Positions 46,812-58,300 of a DNA stretch of 64,000 nt are shown here, one piece after another; within the stretch, counting starts at the first letter, position 1, and every line of letters begins with the position of its first letter. Both the position numbers and the translations under genes were made by a program. The DNA is from Amphiduros pacificus (taxonomy: Eukaryota > Annelida > Polychaeta > Phyllodocida > Hesionidae). The notes under the pieces were generated by a model. That model did not search any database. It saw only the letters and a list, made by a program, of their open reading frames with translations, and was not told the DNA's origin. Location: contig OX439012.1 of NCBI GenBank assembly GCA_949316495.1, positions 1,891,059 to 1,955,058 on the forward strand. Reading direction: 5' to 3'.

Positions 46812-47322
46812 TTTTTTAACATCTGATGTTACCAGTGTTTTTTTTAGTATGGAATAATACTACATCTACATGTATATGTTTCATATTTTATACAAAGGTA
46901 GATATACAGAGGAAGATTCAGATTCCTTTAAATTCCTTAGTGATGTCACCATTGACCTTAGTGCAGTGATCTTGTGGTCACAAATTTTGTACTGAACATA
47001 ACTCAGCAACCACTTATAAGAGGAAATTGGGGGGGGGGGGGGTGTCTAAACTGGTCTATGCTGATCATGACAGATTGGGGAGGGGGTCTAAACTGGTCTG
47101 GGCTGATCATGATAGGGGATTCATTCCAGTAGATAAAAACTAAATTATTGCATTTTTGAATTATTGACAATTAACATATTTTAAAAATACAGATAATAGA
47201 TAATAATGATATTGATATTGATGAGATTTTAATGTCAAATAGTCATTTTGATGTTTCAAGACAGCTGCAAGCTGAGTCCTACACATCACCTTGATAGCAT
47301 TAAGGAGGCGTGTGATGAGTTA
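46812..47322. other. intron sequence, AT-rich, with a G12 run
   Basis: Single-copy intron DNA with a run of twelve G near 47031. A short stretch at 46935-47020 resembles the GACCTTG-rich repeat at 37925-38215. Confidence 0.55.
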
Positions 47323-47888
47323 GAGTCTGCAGCTGGTTGCATTATGTGTTTTGTTGCCAGGTATTTGAGACTGCAGCTGGTTGCATTATGTGTTTTGTTG
47401 CCAGGTATTTGAGACTGCAGCTGGTTGCATTATGTGTTTTGTTGCCAGGTATTTGAGACTGCAGCTGGTTGCATTATGTGTTCTGTTGCCAGGTATTTGA
47501 GTCTGCAGCTGGTTGCATTATGTGTTTTGTTGCCCGGTATTTGAGACTGCAGCTGGTTGCATTATGTGTTTTGTTGCCAGGTATTTGAGACTGCAGCTGG
47601 TTGCATTATGTGTTTTGTTGCCAGGTATTTGAATCTGCGGCTGGTTGCATTATGTGTTTTGTTGCCAGGTATTTGAGTCTGCAGCTGGTTGCATTATGTG
47701 TTTTGTTGCCAGGTATTTGAGACTGCAGCTGGTTGCATTATGTGTTTTGTTGCCAGGTATTTGAGACTGCAGCTGGTTGCATTATGTGTTTTGTTGCCAG
47801 GTATTTGAGACTGCAGCTGGTTGCATTATGTGTTTTGTTCCCAGGTATTTGAGACTGCAGCTGGTTACATTATGTGTTTTGTTGTCAG
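47323..47888 (+). repeat. 44-bp minisatellite carrying 12 copies of the exon's 3' splice site
   Basis: The 44-bp unit is GACTGCAGCTGGTTGCATTA, then TGTGTTTTGTTGCCAG, then GTATTTGA. The copies of GTATTTG start at 47361 and then every 44 bp up to 47845. The next one, at 47889 (12 x 44 = 528 bp later), is the true first codon of the Kazal exon. So the polypyrimidine tract, AG and first exon bases were tandemly copied into the intron. Eleven of the twelve upstream copies keep AG before GTATTTG; the copy at 47537 has CG. Confidence 0.95.
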
Positions 47889-48003
47889 GTATTTGCTCCG
47901 GTATGTGGCAGTGATGGCGTGACGTACAGCTCGGAGTGCCACCTACGGGTCGCCAGCTGCTCGGCTCAGCGACGTATCCGGCTCCAGTCCCAGGGATCAT
48001 GCA
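47889..48003 (+). CDS. exon: Kazal half of the follistatin/Kazal module (agrin-like)
   Basis: 115 bp between TTTTGTTGTCAG and A|GTAAGT, a consensus donor. It enters in phase 0 and leaves in phase 1. The 38 residues begin [17 protein letters not shown] and end SQGSC, with four cysteines in Kazal spacing (C-x10-C-x6-C-x13-C). CGSDGVTY is the Kazal signature, and the LRVASC and [12 protein letters not shown] parts resemble agrin follistatin repeats. Together with 44084-44181 this makes a complete ten-cysteine module with 1-1 outer phases, so such modules can be added or skipped without frame change. The acceptor lies at the end of a minisatellite of copied acceptors, and a 24-bp array starts 116 bp after the donor. 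The next exon is not seen in the remaining 16 kb. Confidence 0.92.
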
Positions 48004-48119
48004 GTAAGTCACTACACCACTTTGCTCTCCATACTGAAATAATCCAATAACCGAAATCATGCAGCGTCTCTGTGTAAACTGTGATCAGATTAAACTAGGA
48101 TGCTTCTCAAGTTTAATCT

Positions 48120-48455
48120 GCCCTTATTATCTGATATACATGTGTCTTTATTGTCAGATATACATGTGTCTTTATTGTCAGATATACATGTGTCTTTATT
48201 ATCTGATATACATGTGTCTTTATTGTCAGATATACATGTGTCTTTATTATCTGATATACATGTGTCTTTATTGTCAGATATACATGTGTCTTTATTATCT
48301 GATATACATGTGTCTTTATTATCTGATATACATGTGTCTCTATTGTCAGATATACATGTGTCTTTATTGTGAGATAATCAGATATACATGTGTCTCTATT
48401 GTCAGATATACATGTGTCTTTATTGTCAGATATACATGTGTCTTTATTGTCAGAT
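48120..48455. repeat. 24-bp minisatellite, about 14 copies
   Basis: The unit TGTCTTTATTGTCAGATATA plus CATG, mixed with TTATTATCTGATATAC variants. The TTTATTGTCAG part looks like a 3' splice site, though this lies after a donor. YLIYMCLY-type open frames are artefacts of the 24-bp unit. Confidence 0.95.
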
Positions 48456-48930
48456 AATTGTCTTTCATTGAAATACAGCAATCATAAAATATCATATATT
48501 TTACACCTAAATATAATTATTCATAAACATGCTAAGATTATTATAATAAAATATATGTCAATTATGTCCCCTCTGCAATCAAGCAATCATGACAGCAATG
48601 GGTTTCCCACCAGAGGACACTAGGATCGAGTTCAATCACTCCACCAGGTCTCAGTATAATGACCATCATTCACAATACAAAGCTCTGCTCATATGCTTCA
48701 AGTTGAAGAATCAACAATATGAATCAGGAAAAACCAGATATATTGGAGAGGAAATCTGACCTGTGTATGATCAATTCTTCCTTGAGATTTATGTCTGCAT
48801 AGAGAAGAATTCAGTCTAAATCATTCAAAATTTTCCAAGTCCAAGTTAGGACATAGCCATGTTTGTAGAGTAATGTCAGGATATTTTTGGGCCATTCCCC
48901 AAACTCCCAAGATTGAATTATCATCATCAA
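48456..48930. other. unique AT-rich sequence, likely intron
   Basis: Single-copy AT-rich DNA. No exon recognised. Confidence 0.55.
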
Positions 48931-49187
48931 CTTCTTGGAACATTGACTTCTTTGAACATTGACTTCTTGGTACATTGACTTCTTGGAACATTGACTTCTG
49001 TCATTGATTTCTTTTATTGACTTCTGTCATTGACTTCTGTCATTGACTTCTGTCATTGACTTCTGTCATTGACTTCTGTCATTGACTTCTGTCATTGACT
49101 TCTGTCATTGACTTCTGTCATTGACTTCAGTCATTGACTTCAGTCATTGACTTCTGTCATTGACTTCTGTCATTGACTTCTGTCATG
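48931..49187. repeat. 19-bp repeat passing into a 13-bp repeat
   Basis: Starts with four copies of about 19 bp (CTTGGAACATTGACTTCTT type) and continues as about 14 copies of the 13-bp CATTGACTTCTGT. The shorter unit is contained in the longer one. Confidence 0.9.
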
Positions 49188-49827
49188 AGCAACTTGTCTT
49201 GCCCCAGGCACTGCAAGCTTCCATGTCCCTGACAAGACTCAGAGGGACTGTCTTAAATGCAAGTCTGTCTTGCCAGTGTCAGCACATTTTTGCATACACA
49301 GAATGTTTTAATAATCTTAAAACTTTACGTTCTCAACATGAATGCACCGATAGTTCAGTGCAGCAATTATCAAAATTAACAGATGTGCATATCAATTCAA
49401 ACGTCTGAAATTTCCCATCAGCCTTTGTCAGGTGTGAGCTCGTATTGGCTGCATGCATCCTGCATATTTTGAAAGGATTGAGTCCGTGACAGTCTCTAAA
49501 GAAATTAGATGCCATATTTCAAATTGAATTAAATCAAATTTTAATGAGATGGACTGAAAAGAAGTCAAATAAAGCGAAGAATATTTAAGGAGATGAGATG
49601 GGAATGCAATTAATACGAATCAAATATTTAGTTACTTCATGACAGTTAAGAATGGGGCAGGAATAATTTGAAATAAAGAGCGTGTCTATGCTGAGTGCAC
49701 CAATAAAACAAACAAACTCAAAACTTACTTGCCAATGGTGCTTCATCAAATATACAAGCACTATTCATACAATCTGATTTTCATGATATACTCAGAGAAG
49801 TATTGCCACCATAAATATCTTGGTGAC
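49188..49827. other. unique sequence, nothing recognised
   Basis: Single-copy DNA. An 82-codon + frame (49160-49408) begins in the 13-bp array and has no recognisable domain. Confidence 0.55.
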
Positions 49828-50810
49828 AGATTGGTTTAACATTCATCAGCATCATATCTGCTGACAGATTGGTTTTACATTCATCAGCATCATATCTGCT
49901 GACAGATTGGTTTAACATTCATCAGCATCATATCTGCTGACAGATTGGTTTAACATTCATCAGCATCATATCTGCTGACAGATTGGTTTTACATTCATCA
50001 GCAGCATATCTGCTGACAGATTGGTTTAACATTCATCAGCATCATATCTGCTGACAGATTGGTTTTACATTCATCAGCCGCATATCTGCTGACAGATTGG
50101 TTTTACATTCATCAGCATCATATCTGCTGACAGATTGGTTTAACATTCATCAGCATCATATCTGCTGACAGATTGGTTTAACATTCATCAGCATCATATC
50201 TGCTGACAGATTGGTTTTACATTCATCAGCATCATATCTGCTGACAGATTGGTTTTACATTCATCAGCATCATATCTGCTGACAGATTGGTTTTACATTC
50301 ATCAGCATCATATCTGCTGACAGATTGGTTTTACATTCATCAGCATCATATCTGCTGACAGATTGGTTTAACATTCATCAGCATCATATCTGCTGACAGA
50401 TTGGTTTAACATTCATCAGCATCATATCTGCTGACAGATTGGTTTAACATTCATCAGCATCATATCTGCTGACAGATTGGTTTAACATTCATCAGCATCA
50501 TATCTGCTGACAGATTGGTTTTACATTCATCAGCATCATATCTGCTGACAGATTGGTTTAACATTCATCAGCATCATATCTGCTGACAGATTGGTTTAAC
50601 ATTCATCAGCATCATATCTGCTGACAGATTGGTTTAACATTCATCAGCATCATATCTGCTGACAGATTGGTTTTACATTCATCAGCATCATATCTGCTGA
50701 CAGATTGGTTTTACATTCATCAGCATCATATCTGCTGACAGATTGGTTTTACATTCATCAGCATCATATCTGCTGACAGATTGGTTTTACATTCATCAGC
50801 ATCATATCCT
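49828..50810. repeat. 38-bp minisatellite, about 26 copies
   Basis: The unit CAGATTGGTTTTACATTCAT, CAGCATCATATCTGCTGA. Unit length is constant. The only common variation is GGTTTTAC versus GGTTTAAC, which forms a binary pattern along the array; two units have CAGCCGC or CAGCAGC. Confidence 0.95.
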
Positions 50811-53559
50811 GCTGCAGCACAATACCTCACCTGCCATATTTCACAGCTTCTCTTTGACCGAGCAACTTGTATCCATAATTTTCTCTTTATATCAAATTTG
50901 GCAGTTTGTTTTGCTGTGATATCAACACACTTTCAAAGGCGAATTCACTGTATCCTCCATTTAGTAAATCAAACATAAACTTAACAATTCTGATTTGCCG
51001 TCTTGATTCTTCATCACATGTGCTTTCAGGTGCCATGGCAACTATTCCTTTATGGGGCACTCTCATTGGTCAATTTGTAATGGATTGAATAGAACAGAGA
51101 TGACTAGAAATAGCCCCATAAAGTCAGCACAAGCTTACTTTATTTTCTTGCACTATTTCCATTGCCGCCACATCCGCCCCCACTTTTGGTTTTCTTCATT
51201 CATTTATACTTGGAGAAAAGAACTATCGTAGATAATATAACATGATAACATGTAGGCCTGGGGAATCTTTTGGTTTGAGTTTTGTATGACCTTGATATCA
51301 GGTCAAGGTCATGATTAGCACAAAGCAACTTTGCTTTTGAATGTTGTATTTTCTTAAAGGGATTAAGCACCAATTTTGCAACAACAACAAAAAATCTTTT
51401 AAAATTCACATATTGATTATAAATATATTTGTCTTTCATGTCTATTAACTTTTTGATTGATGCATCCCCATCAGTGTCTGTGAAAATCTATTTGAACAAG
51501 ACCCTAATTTATAGCCCCCTTATGGAGGCACGCTTCTTTCTTGGTGTCATTTGTATGTGGAGTGTTATCATAGAGGCACTGAAAGGTAAAATGAAGTCAT
51601 AAAAGTATGGCAATACACTTATGACTTCATGAAATGTATTGCCTTTTGAGTAGTGCCAGAATTACGTCAAACAGTGCTACCCTATTTTGAGCCTCAATTG
51701 AGGTCAAGAAAAGTTCACGCTACCTGTGTTTACCCGTCACGTGCAACTGATGGCTGAGACAGACCTCTGCTAGGAGTGCAACTTCTATGTGTTATGGCAA
51801 CTTATTTTATAACTTTATGTTTAACTTAAATTTATCATGATGTTCATATATGGATAAACTTTCAATACACCAAATTACAGGATTAATACCTTTCATGATT
51901 ACACCAATATGATTTGGCAGATATGATTTATTGATTATCATGATTATGATCGCTTGAATTTATGAATATGGCGGTAACAGAGGAATAATCTATTTAACCT
52001 ATAACTAGGTCACTATTTCCCATATTCATTGTCAAAATAGACTTGAAATCCACTGTTTCCAGAAACACCACGCACTGCCCATCACATGGAAGTTTCTCTA
52101 CTGAATGAACTTGATCACCAGCGACTGACTGCTGCAGTTTTGATCCATGTCACCCTCTTTCCCAGTCATAATGTCTCTAAATACAGACCCATGTTATCTG
52201 TAACGTTTTTTCTTCAGTTTTTTACTCGATATCCTGACCTCCTTACAACACAATAGAGATTGGCATATGTTAGTTGGAAAATGCATGCTCATATATGCAT
52301 TAAATGCTGTGCTGACTTCACTCTTGTGCCACTCACAATCTATCTCATTTTGTATACAGCTCTTAGAGCAGTAATAAATATATGTTATAATATAGACTGT
52401 ATTATAACATACTGTATACTATACTGATCAGATACGACGAGGGCTAATGTGTACACGTCAGCTATTTGTGTAGATGCATTTTATTCATACTCTCATGATC
52501 TTAGTTTCCGAGCGGGTTTGCAGAGTGTGTAGCTCACTGCACGTGCTAGTCAATGACGTCTATGATTTATGGCAACTTCAAAAGGATGAGAAAATATAAA
52601 TATCATTTTCAAAAAGGAAAATGTAAAGTAAACTGTATACAAATTCTTTTTTTTTACAAAAAGGCTTTCTTGTTTATAAGTGCATGAGTGCTGTACATGG
52701 AAATTTGAAGCCATGTCTACCTGTACCTACATATACATTCAAACACTTTCTTGGGCACATTGTTATTTGGAATATATATTTCTTCTTCAACAATTATAAT
52801 TGTCCGATGTTGAGGTTTGCATGACGGTGAGTGGAGGGTTGGTTCTGCTGATCGCTGAGTGTACTACTTGCCAGATCATCAACAGCCTTCAAGCTCAGGG
52901 AATTAATCAACATTAAGTTTTCAATGACACATCAAGCACATCCATAATCAAATAAGTTCAAAAGGAAAACATGCAACGGCGCAGAGAAATTAAAATATGA
53001 TTGTTCAGGTTGTCTGAAATGATGGGGAGCAAATGAGAAGAAATTGCTAATATTTGCAGAGTGGAAATTAATTCTTCACTAGAAAATTCAATTTAATATA
53101 TGAATCAACACTCAGCAAAAATAGGTTCAAGTGGCAAATATTAAAATATTTAAGTAGAGGAAATTAAATCTTGTAATTATAATGTGGAATGATAATAATA
53201 GAATTACTTCCCAGTCTCTGGAGATAATTTCAAATCAAGCATTTGGTTTTATTTAATGCAGTTCTTGTTAAAGTTTAAAGAAGACTTTGGCCAGCATGTA
53301 AGCAACTTTCGTCTTAAGATCATCAAATCTCTATTACTATCCCATACATTGTTAGAGAATAAAAAGATGTGAGATGATTAATTTGAAATATTTGGCTATC
53401 CACTATTCATTAATACTACACTTGTGCTCCAACCTTCTTTAATGAAATCTTCTGAGATAACATGAAAGGGGAGAGAAAGCCACAAAATTGTAAGAAAACT
53501 TGCCATGAAGGAATCAATAGACACAAATGTCAGGCGTTGTGGGCAGACGGGGGCTTTTG
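50811..53559. other. unique AT-rich sequence, likely intron, no gene seen
   Basis: The longest array-free stretch (about 2.7 kb). I found no exon with good splice sites and a recognisable product on either strand. An inverted-repeat cluster at 51591-51643 is listed separately. Confidence 0.55.
51591..51643. other. overlapping perfect inverted repeats
   Basis: ATGAAGTCATAA (51591-51602) and TTATGACTTCAT (51619-51630) form a perfect 12-bp stem with a 16-nt loop. GGCAATACA (51609-51617), within the first loop and overlapping its end, pairs with TGTATTGCC (51635-51643). The two hairpins exclude each other. Possibly a MITE remnant or an RNA structure; function unknown. Confidence 0.7.
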
Positions 53560-53800
53560 ATTTGATTGGTCAAAGGCCGGTCTGATTGGCAGCCCCGCCG
53601 TGGCATGCACACCGCCACTCTACCATCAAGTATATAATCAATTTTTCATCAGATTTCCGAGGAGATTCCATGATAACAGCCAATAGAAGTGAGGCAGTGC
53701 TGGCAAATGACCCATCCTAATTAGCAACTCGCCCCTTAATCTTTAATTAGCTGAATCGCCAGAGGAAATCAACATCACAGGTCTTAAGTCACTAAGTCAC
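53560..53800. promoter_or_regulatory. candidate conserved non-coding element
   Basis: A locally GC-richer island in AT-rich intron with two CCAAT-type ATTGG motifs (TTGATTGGTCAAAGG and TCTGATTGGCAG) and two homeodomain-type cores (CTAATTAGC near 53718 and TTTAATTAGCTGA near 53742). The composition and motif density suggest an enhancer, but this is inference only. Confidence 0.25.
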
Positions 53801-54438
53801 ATTTTTGGCAAAACATCCAAATTTTTATGGATTTTGGTAATTTATAAACTTAACATTTTAATGATGCTTGATACTTTTCATCAAGGACATCTAATAGGTT
53901 TTAAAAAATAGAAATAAGTTCAGTGCATTTTTCCAATATTGATTCTGTTTTGAAGGAATATGAAAATGTTCTTTAAATAAGATTCAAATTGTACAATGTT
54001 TGCACGCATCCATGTACAAAGATTCCCTTAAGATGTTTGTATCTGCCCCACACTGGCTGCTCCAGTCAGTTACACAAGCTTATTAAGAAGAATTACATAT
54101 TTCCCAACACATTTTAATGTAAATCACCATTATAAAATGGTTGTTATGGTAACCAGATATATGTATTTTCTGTTTACCTTCCAAATATAGAAGACTCTTA
54201 TTACAGTGTACCATGCACTTGTTGTTCGGAGTTGTATGACCAACTTGACTTTCTGACAAAGTTTTGAGGGGACATTAATACTGGTGACACACTCAATATG
54301 GAACCTCTGTGTCACCTGCCAGGAAAGTCAGGCCAGTGTTATCTTAATATGCATTATGAATATTAATGACGAGCAGGAATGGCTCCCGAAATTGGTTAGT
54401 CCCTCGGCCCCCTTCTGCATGTTCTGTGAGGTAGTGAA
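53801..54438. other. unique AT-rich sequence, nothing recognised
   Basis: Single-copy DNA between the candidate element and the 21-bp array. Confidence 0.55.
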
Positions 54439-54688
54439 GTTTTGTTGCTTCTTTGAGGAGTTTTGTTGCTTCTTTGAGGAGTTTCATTGCTTCTTTGAGG
54501 AGTTTTGTTGCTTCTTTGAGGAGTTTCATTGCTTCTTTGAGGAGTTTCATTGCTTCTTTGAGGAGTTTCGTTGCTTCTTTGAGGAGTTTCGTTGCTTCTT
54601 TGAGGAGTTTCGTTGCTTTGAGGAGTTTTGTTGCTTCGTTGAGGAGTTTTGTTGCTTTGTTGAGGAGTTTTGTTGCTTCTTTGAGGTA
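54439..54688. repeat. 21-bp minisatellite, about 12 copies
   Basis: The unit TTTGAGGAGTTTTGTTGCTT plus C, with TTTCATTGC and TTTCGTTGC variants and two shortened units (GAGGAGTTTTGTTGCTTCG). FFEEFCC-type and LLKEATK-type open frames are artefacts. Confidence 0.95.
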
Positions 54689-55303
54689 GGGAGGGGAGAG
54701 AAGTCACACTACAGCTAGGTCTATGAAACTGAATAAAACAGACATTTATCAAATAACCATCAGAAAGCCATGTTGCTGGAGGGGTTAACTGTGCTTCATG
54801 TTAAGTGCCACCTGAGGGGTTAATGATGTGGTAACTTTTTCACAGAACTATGTGCCAAGTAGAGATAAAGTTTACTCATCAAAGAGAGGGTAGAGTATTG
54901 GCCATTATGGGCTGGCCAGCAGCGAGACTTGCGTGACATCACATCATTATCCTGCTCAGCTCGGCCTCGACCTATTTCCATGCAGACCACAGATCAGGCT
55001 AATATGAGAACCACGTACCAGTAATCAGACCTGATGAAGAAGTTAAAGAAAAGGTCAAATTCCTTGATAGGTAACTGAAACTTGTCAGAACTACAAGGGT
55101 ATCATTACCACTGTGTTATTGAGTGATAATTACAAGCAAGGCTAAACTCAAATGACAAGTAGCGTTCTCCAGAATATTTCAAAGGTCAGAGGTGCAGTGT
55201 AGATCAAGTGCAAAAAGTCAACAAATAACTGAATCTGACAAGATTACAAATCAGAAAAGGTCCCAAACCATCTGGCACCAAAAATCAGACCAAACCATAA
55301 ACA
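54689..55303. other. unique sequence, nothing recognised
   Basis: Single-copy DNA between the 21-bp array and the large satellite. Confidence 0.55.
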
Positions 55304-58300
55304 GCTTACCCTACATATCAGACCCTACACTGCCTACCCCTACATATCAGACCCTGCACTGCCTACCCCTACATATCAGACCCTACACTGCCTACCCCTA
55401 CATATCAGACCCTACACTGCCTACCCCTACATATCAGACCATACCCTACACTACCTACCCCTACATATCAGACCCTACACTACCTACCCCTACATATCAG
55501 ACCCTACACTGCCTACCCCTACATATCAGACCCTACACTACCTACCCCTACATATCAGACCCTACACTGCCTACCCCTACATATCAGACCCTACACTGCC
55601 TACCCCTACATATCAGACCCTACACTGCCTACCCCTACATATCAGACCCTACACTGCTTACCCCTACATATCAGACCCTACACTGCCTACCCCTACATAT
55701 CAGACCCTACACTACCTACCCCTACATATCAGACCCTACACTGCCTACCCCTACATATCAGACCATACACTGCCTACCCCTACATATCAGACCCTACACT
55801 GCCTACCCCTACATATCAGACCCTACACTGCCTACCCCTACATATCAGACCCTACACTGCCTACCCCTACATATCAGACCCTACACTGCCTACCCCTACA
55901 TATCAGACCCTACGCTGCCTACCCCTACATATCAGACCCTACACTGCCTACCCCTACATATCAGACCCTACACTGCCTACCCCTACATATCAGACCCTAC
56001 ACTGCTTACCCTACATATCAGACCCTACACTGCCTACCCCTACATATCAGACCCTACACTGCCTACCCCTACATATCAGACCATACCCTACACTGCCTAC
56101 CCCTACATATCAGACCCTACACTGCCTACCCCTACATATCAGACCCTACACTGCCTACCCCTACATATCAGACCCTACACTGCCTACCCCTACATATCAG
56201 ACCATACCCTACACTGCCTACCCCTACATATCAGACCCTACACTGCCTACCCCTACATATCAGACCCTACACTGCCTACCCCTACATATCAGACCCTACA
56301 CTACCTACCCCTACATATCAGACCCTACACTACCTACCCCTACATATCAGACCCTACACTACCTACCCCTACATATCAGACCTTACACTGCCTACCCCTA
56401 CATATCAGACCCTACACTGCCTACCCCTACAGACCAGACCCTACGCTGCCTACCCCTACATATCAGACCATACCCTACACTACCTACCCCTACATATCAG
56501 ACCCTACACTGCCTACACCTACATATCAGACCCTACACTGCCTACCCCTACAGACCAGACCCTACACTGCCTACCCCTACATATCAGACCCTACACTGCC
56601 TACCCCTACAGACCAGACCCTACGCTGCCTACCCCTACATATCAGACCATACCCTACACTACCTACCCCTACATATCAGACCCTACACTACCTACACCTA
56701 CATATCAGACCCTACACTGCCTACCCCTACAGACCAGACCCTACACTGCCTACCCCTACATATCAGACCCTACACTGCCTACCCCTACAGACCAGACCCT
56801 ACGCTGCCTACCCCTACATATCAGACCATACCCTACACTACCTACCCCTACATATCAGACCCTACACTGCCTACACCTACATATCAGACCCTACACTGCC
56901 TACCCCTACAGACCAGACCCTACACTGCCTACCCCTACATATCAGACCCTACACTGCCTACCCCTACATATCAGACCATACCCTACACTACCTACCCCTA
57001 CATATCAGACCCTACACTGCCTACACCTACATATCAGACCCTACACTGCCTACCCCTACAGACCAGACCCTACACTGCCTACCCCTACATATCAGACCCT
57101 ACACTGCCTACCCCTACATATCAGACCATACCCTACACTGCCTACCCCTACATATCAGACCCTACACTGCCTACCCCTACATATCAGACCCTACACTGCC
57201 TACCCCTACATATCAGACCCTACACTGCTTACCCTACATATCAGACCCTACACTGCCTACCCCTACATATCAGACCCTACACTGCCTACCCCTACATATC
57301 AGACCATACCCTACACTGCCTACCCCTACATATCAGACCCTACACTGCCTACCCCTACATATCAGACCCTACACTGCCTACCCCTACATATCAGACCCTA
57401 CACTGCCTACCCCTACATATCAGACCATACCCTACACTGCCTACCCCTACATATCAGACCCTACACTACCTACCCCTACATATCAGACCCTACACTGCCT
57501 ACCCCTACATATCAGACCCTACACTGCCTACCCCTACATATCAGACCCTACACTACCTACCCCTACATATCAGACCCTACACTACCTACCCCTACATATC
57601 AGACCCTACACTACCTACCCCTACATATCAGACCTTACACTGCCTACCCCTACATATCAGACCCTACACTGCCTACCCCTACAGACCAGACCCTACGCTG
57701 CCTACCCCTACATATCAGACCATACCCTACACTACCTACCCCTACATATCAGACCCTACACTGCCTACACCTACATATCAGACCCTACACTGCCTACCCC
57801 TACATATCAGACCATACCCTACACTGCCTACCCCTACATATCAGACCCTACACTGCCTACCCCTACATATCAGACCCTACACTGCCTACCCCTACATATC
57901 AGACCCTACACTGCCTACCCCTACAGACCAGACCCTACGCTGCCTACCCCTACATATCAGACCATACCCTACACTACCTACCCCTACATATCAGACCCTA
58001 CACTGCCTACACCTACATATCAGACCCTACACTGCCTACCCCTACATATCAGACCATACCCTACACTGCCTACCCCTACATATCAGACCCTACACTGCCT
58101 ACCCCTACATATCAGACCCTACACTGCCTACCCCTACATATCAGACCCTACACTACCTACCCCTACATATCAGACCCTACACTACCTACCCCTACATATC
58201 AGACCATACCCTACACTGCCTACCCCTACATATCAGACCCTACATTGCCTACCCCTACATATCAGACCCTACACTACCTACCCCTACATATCAGACCCTA

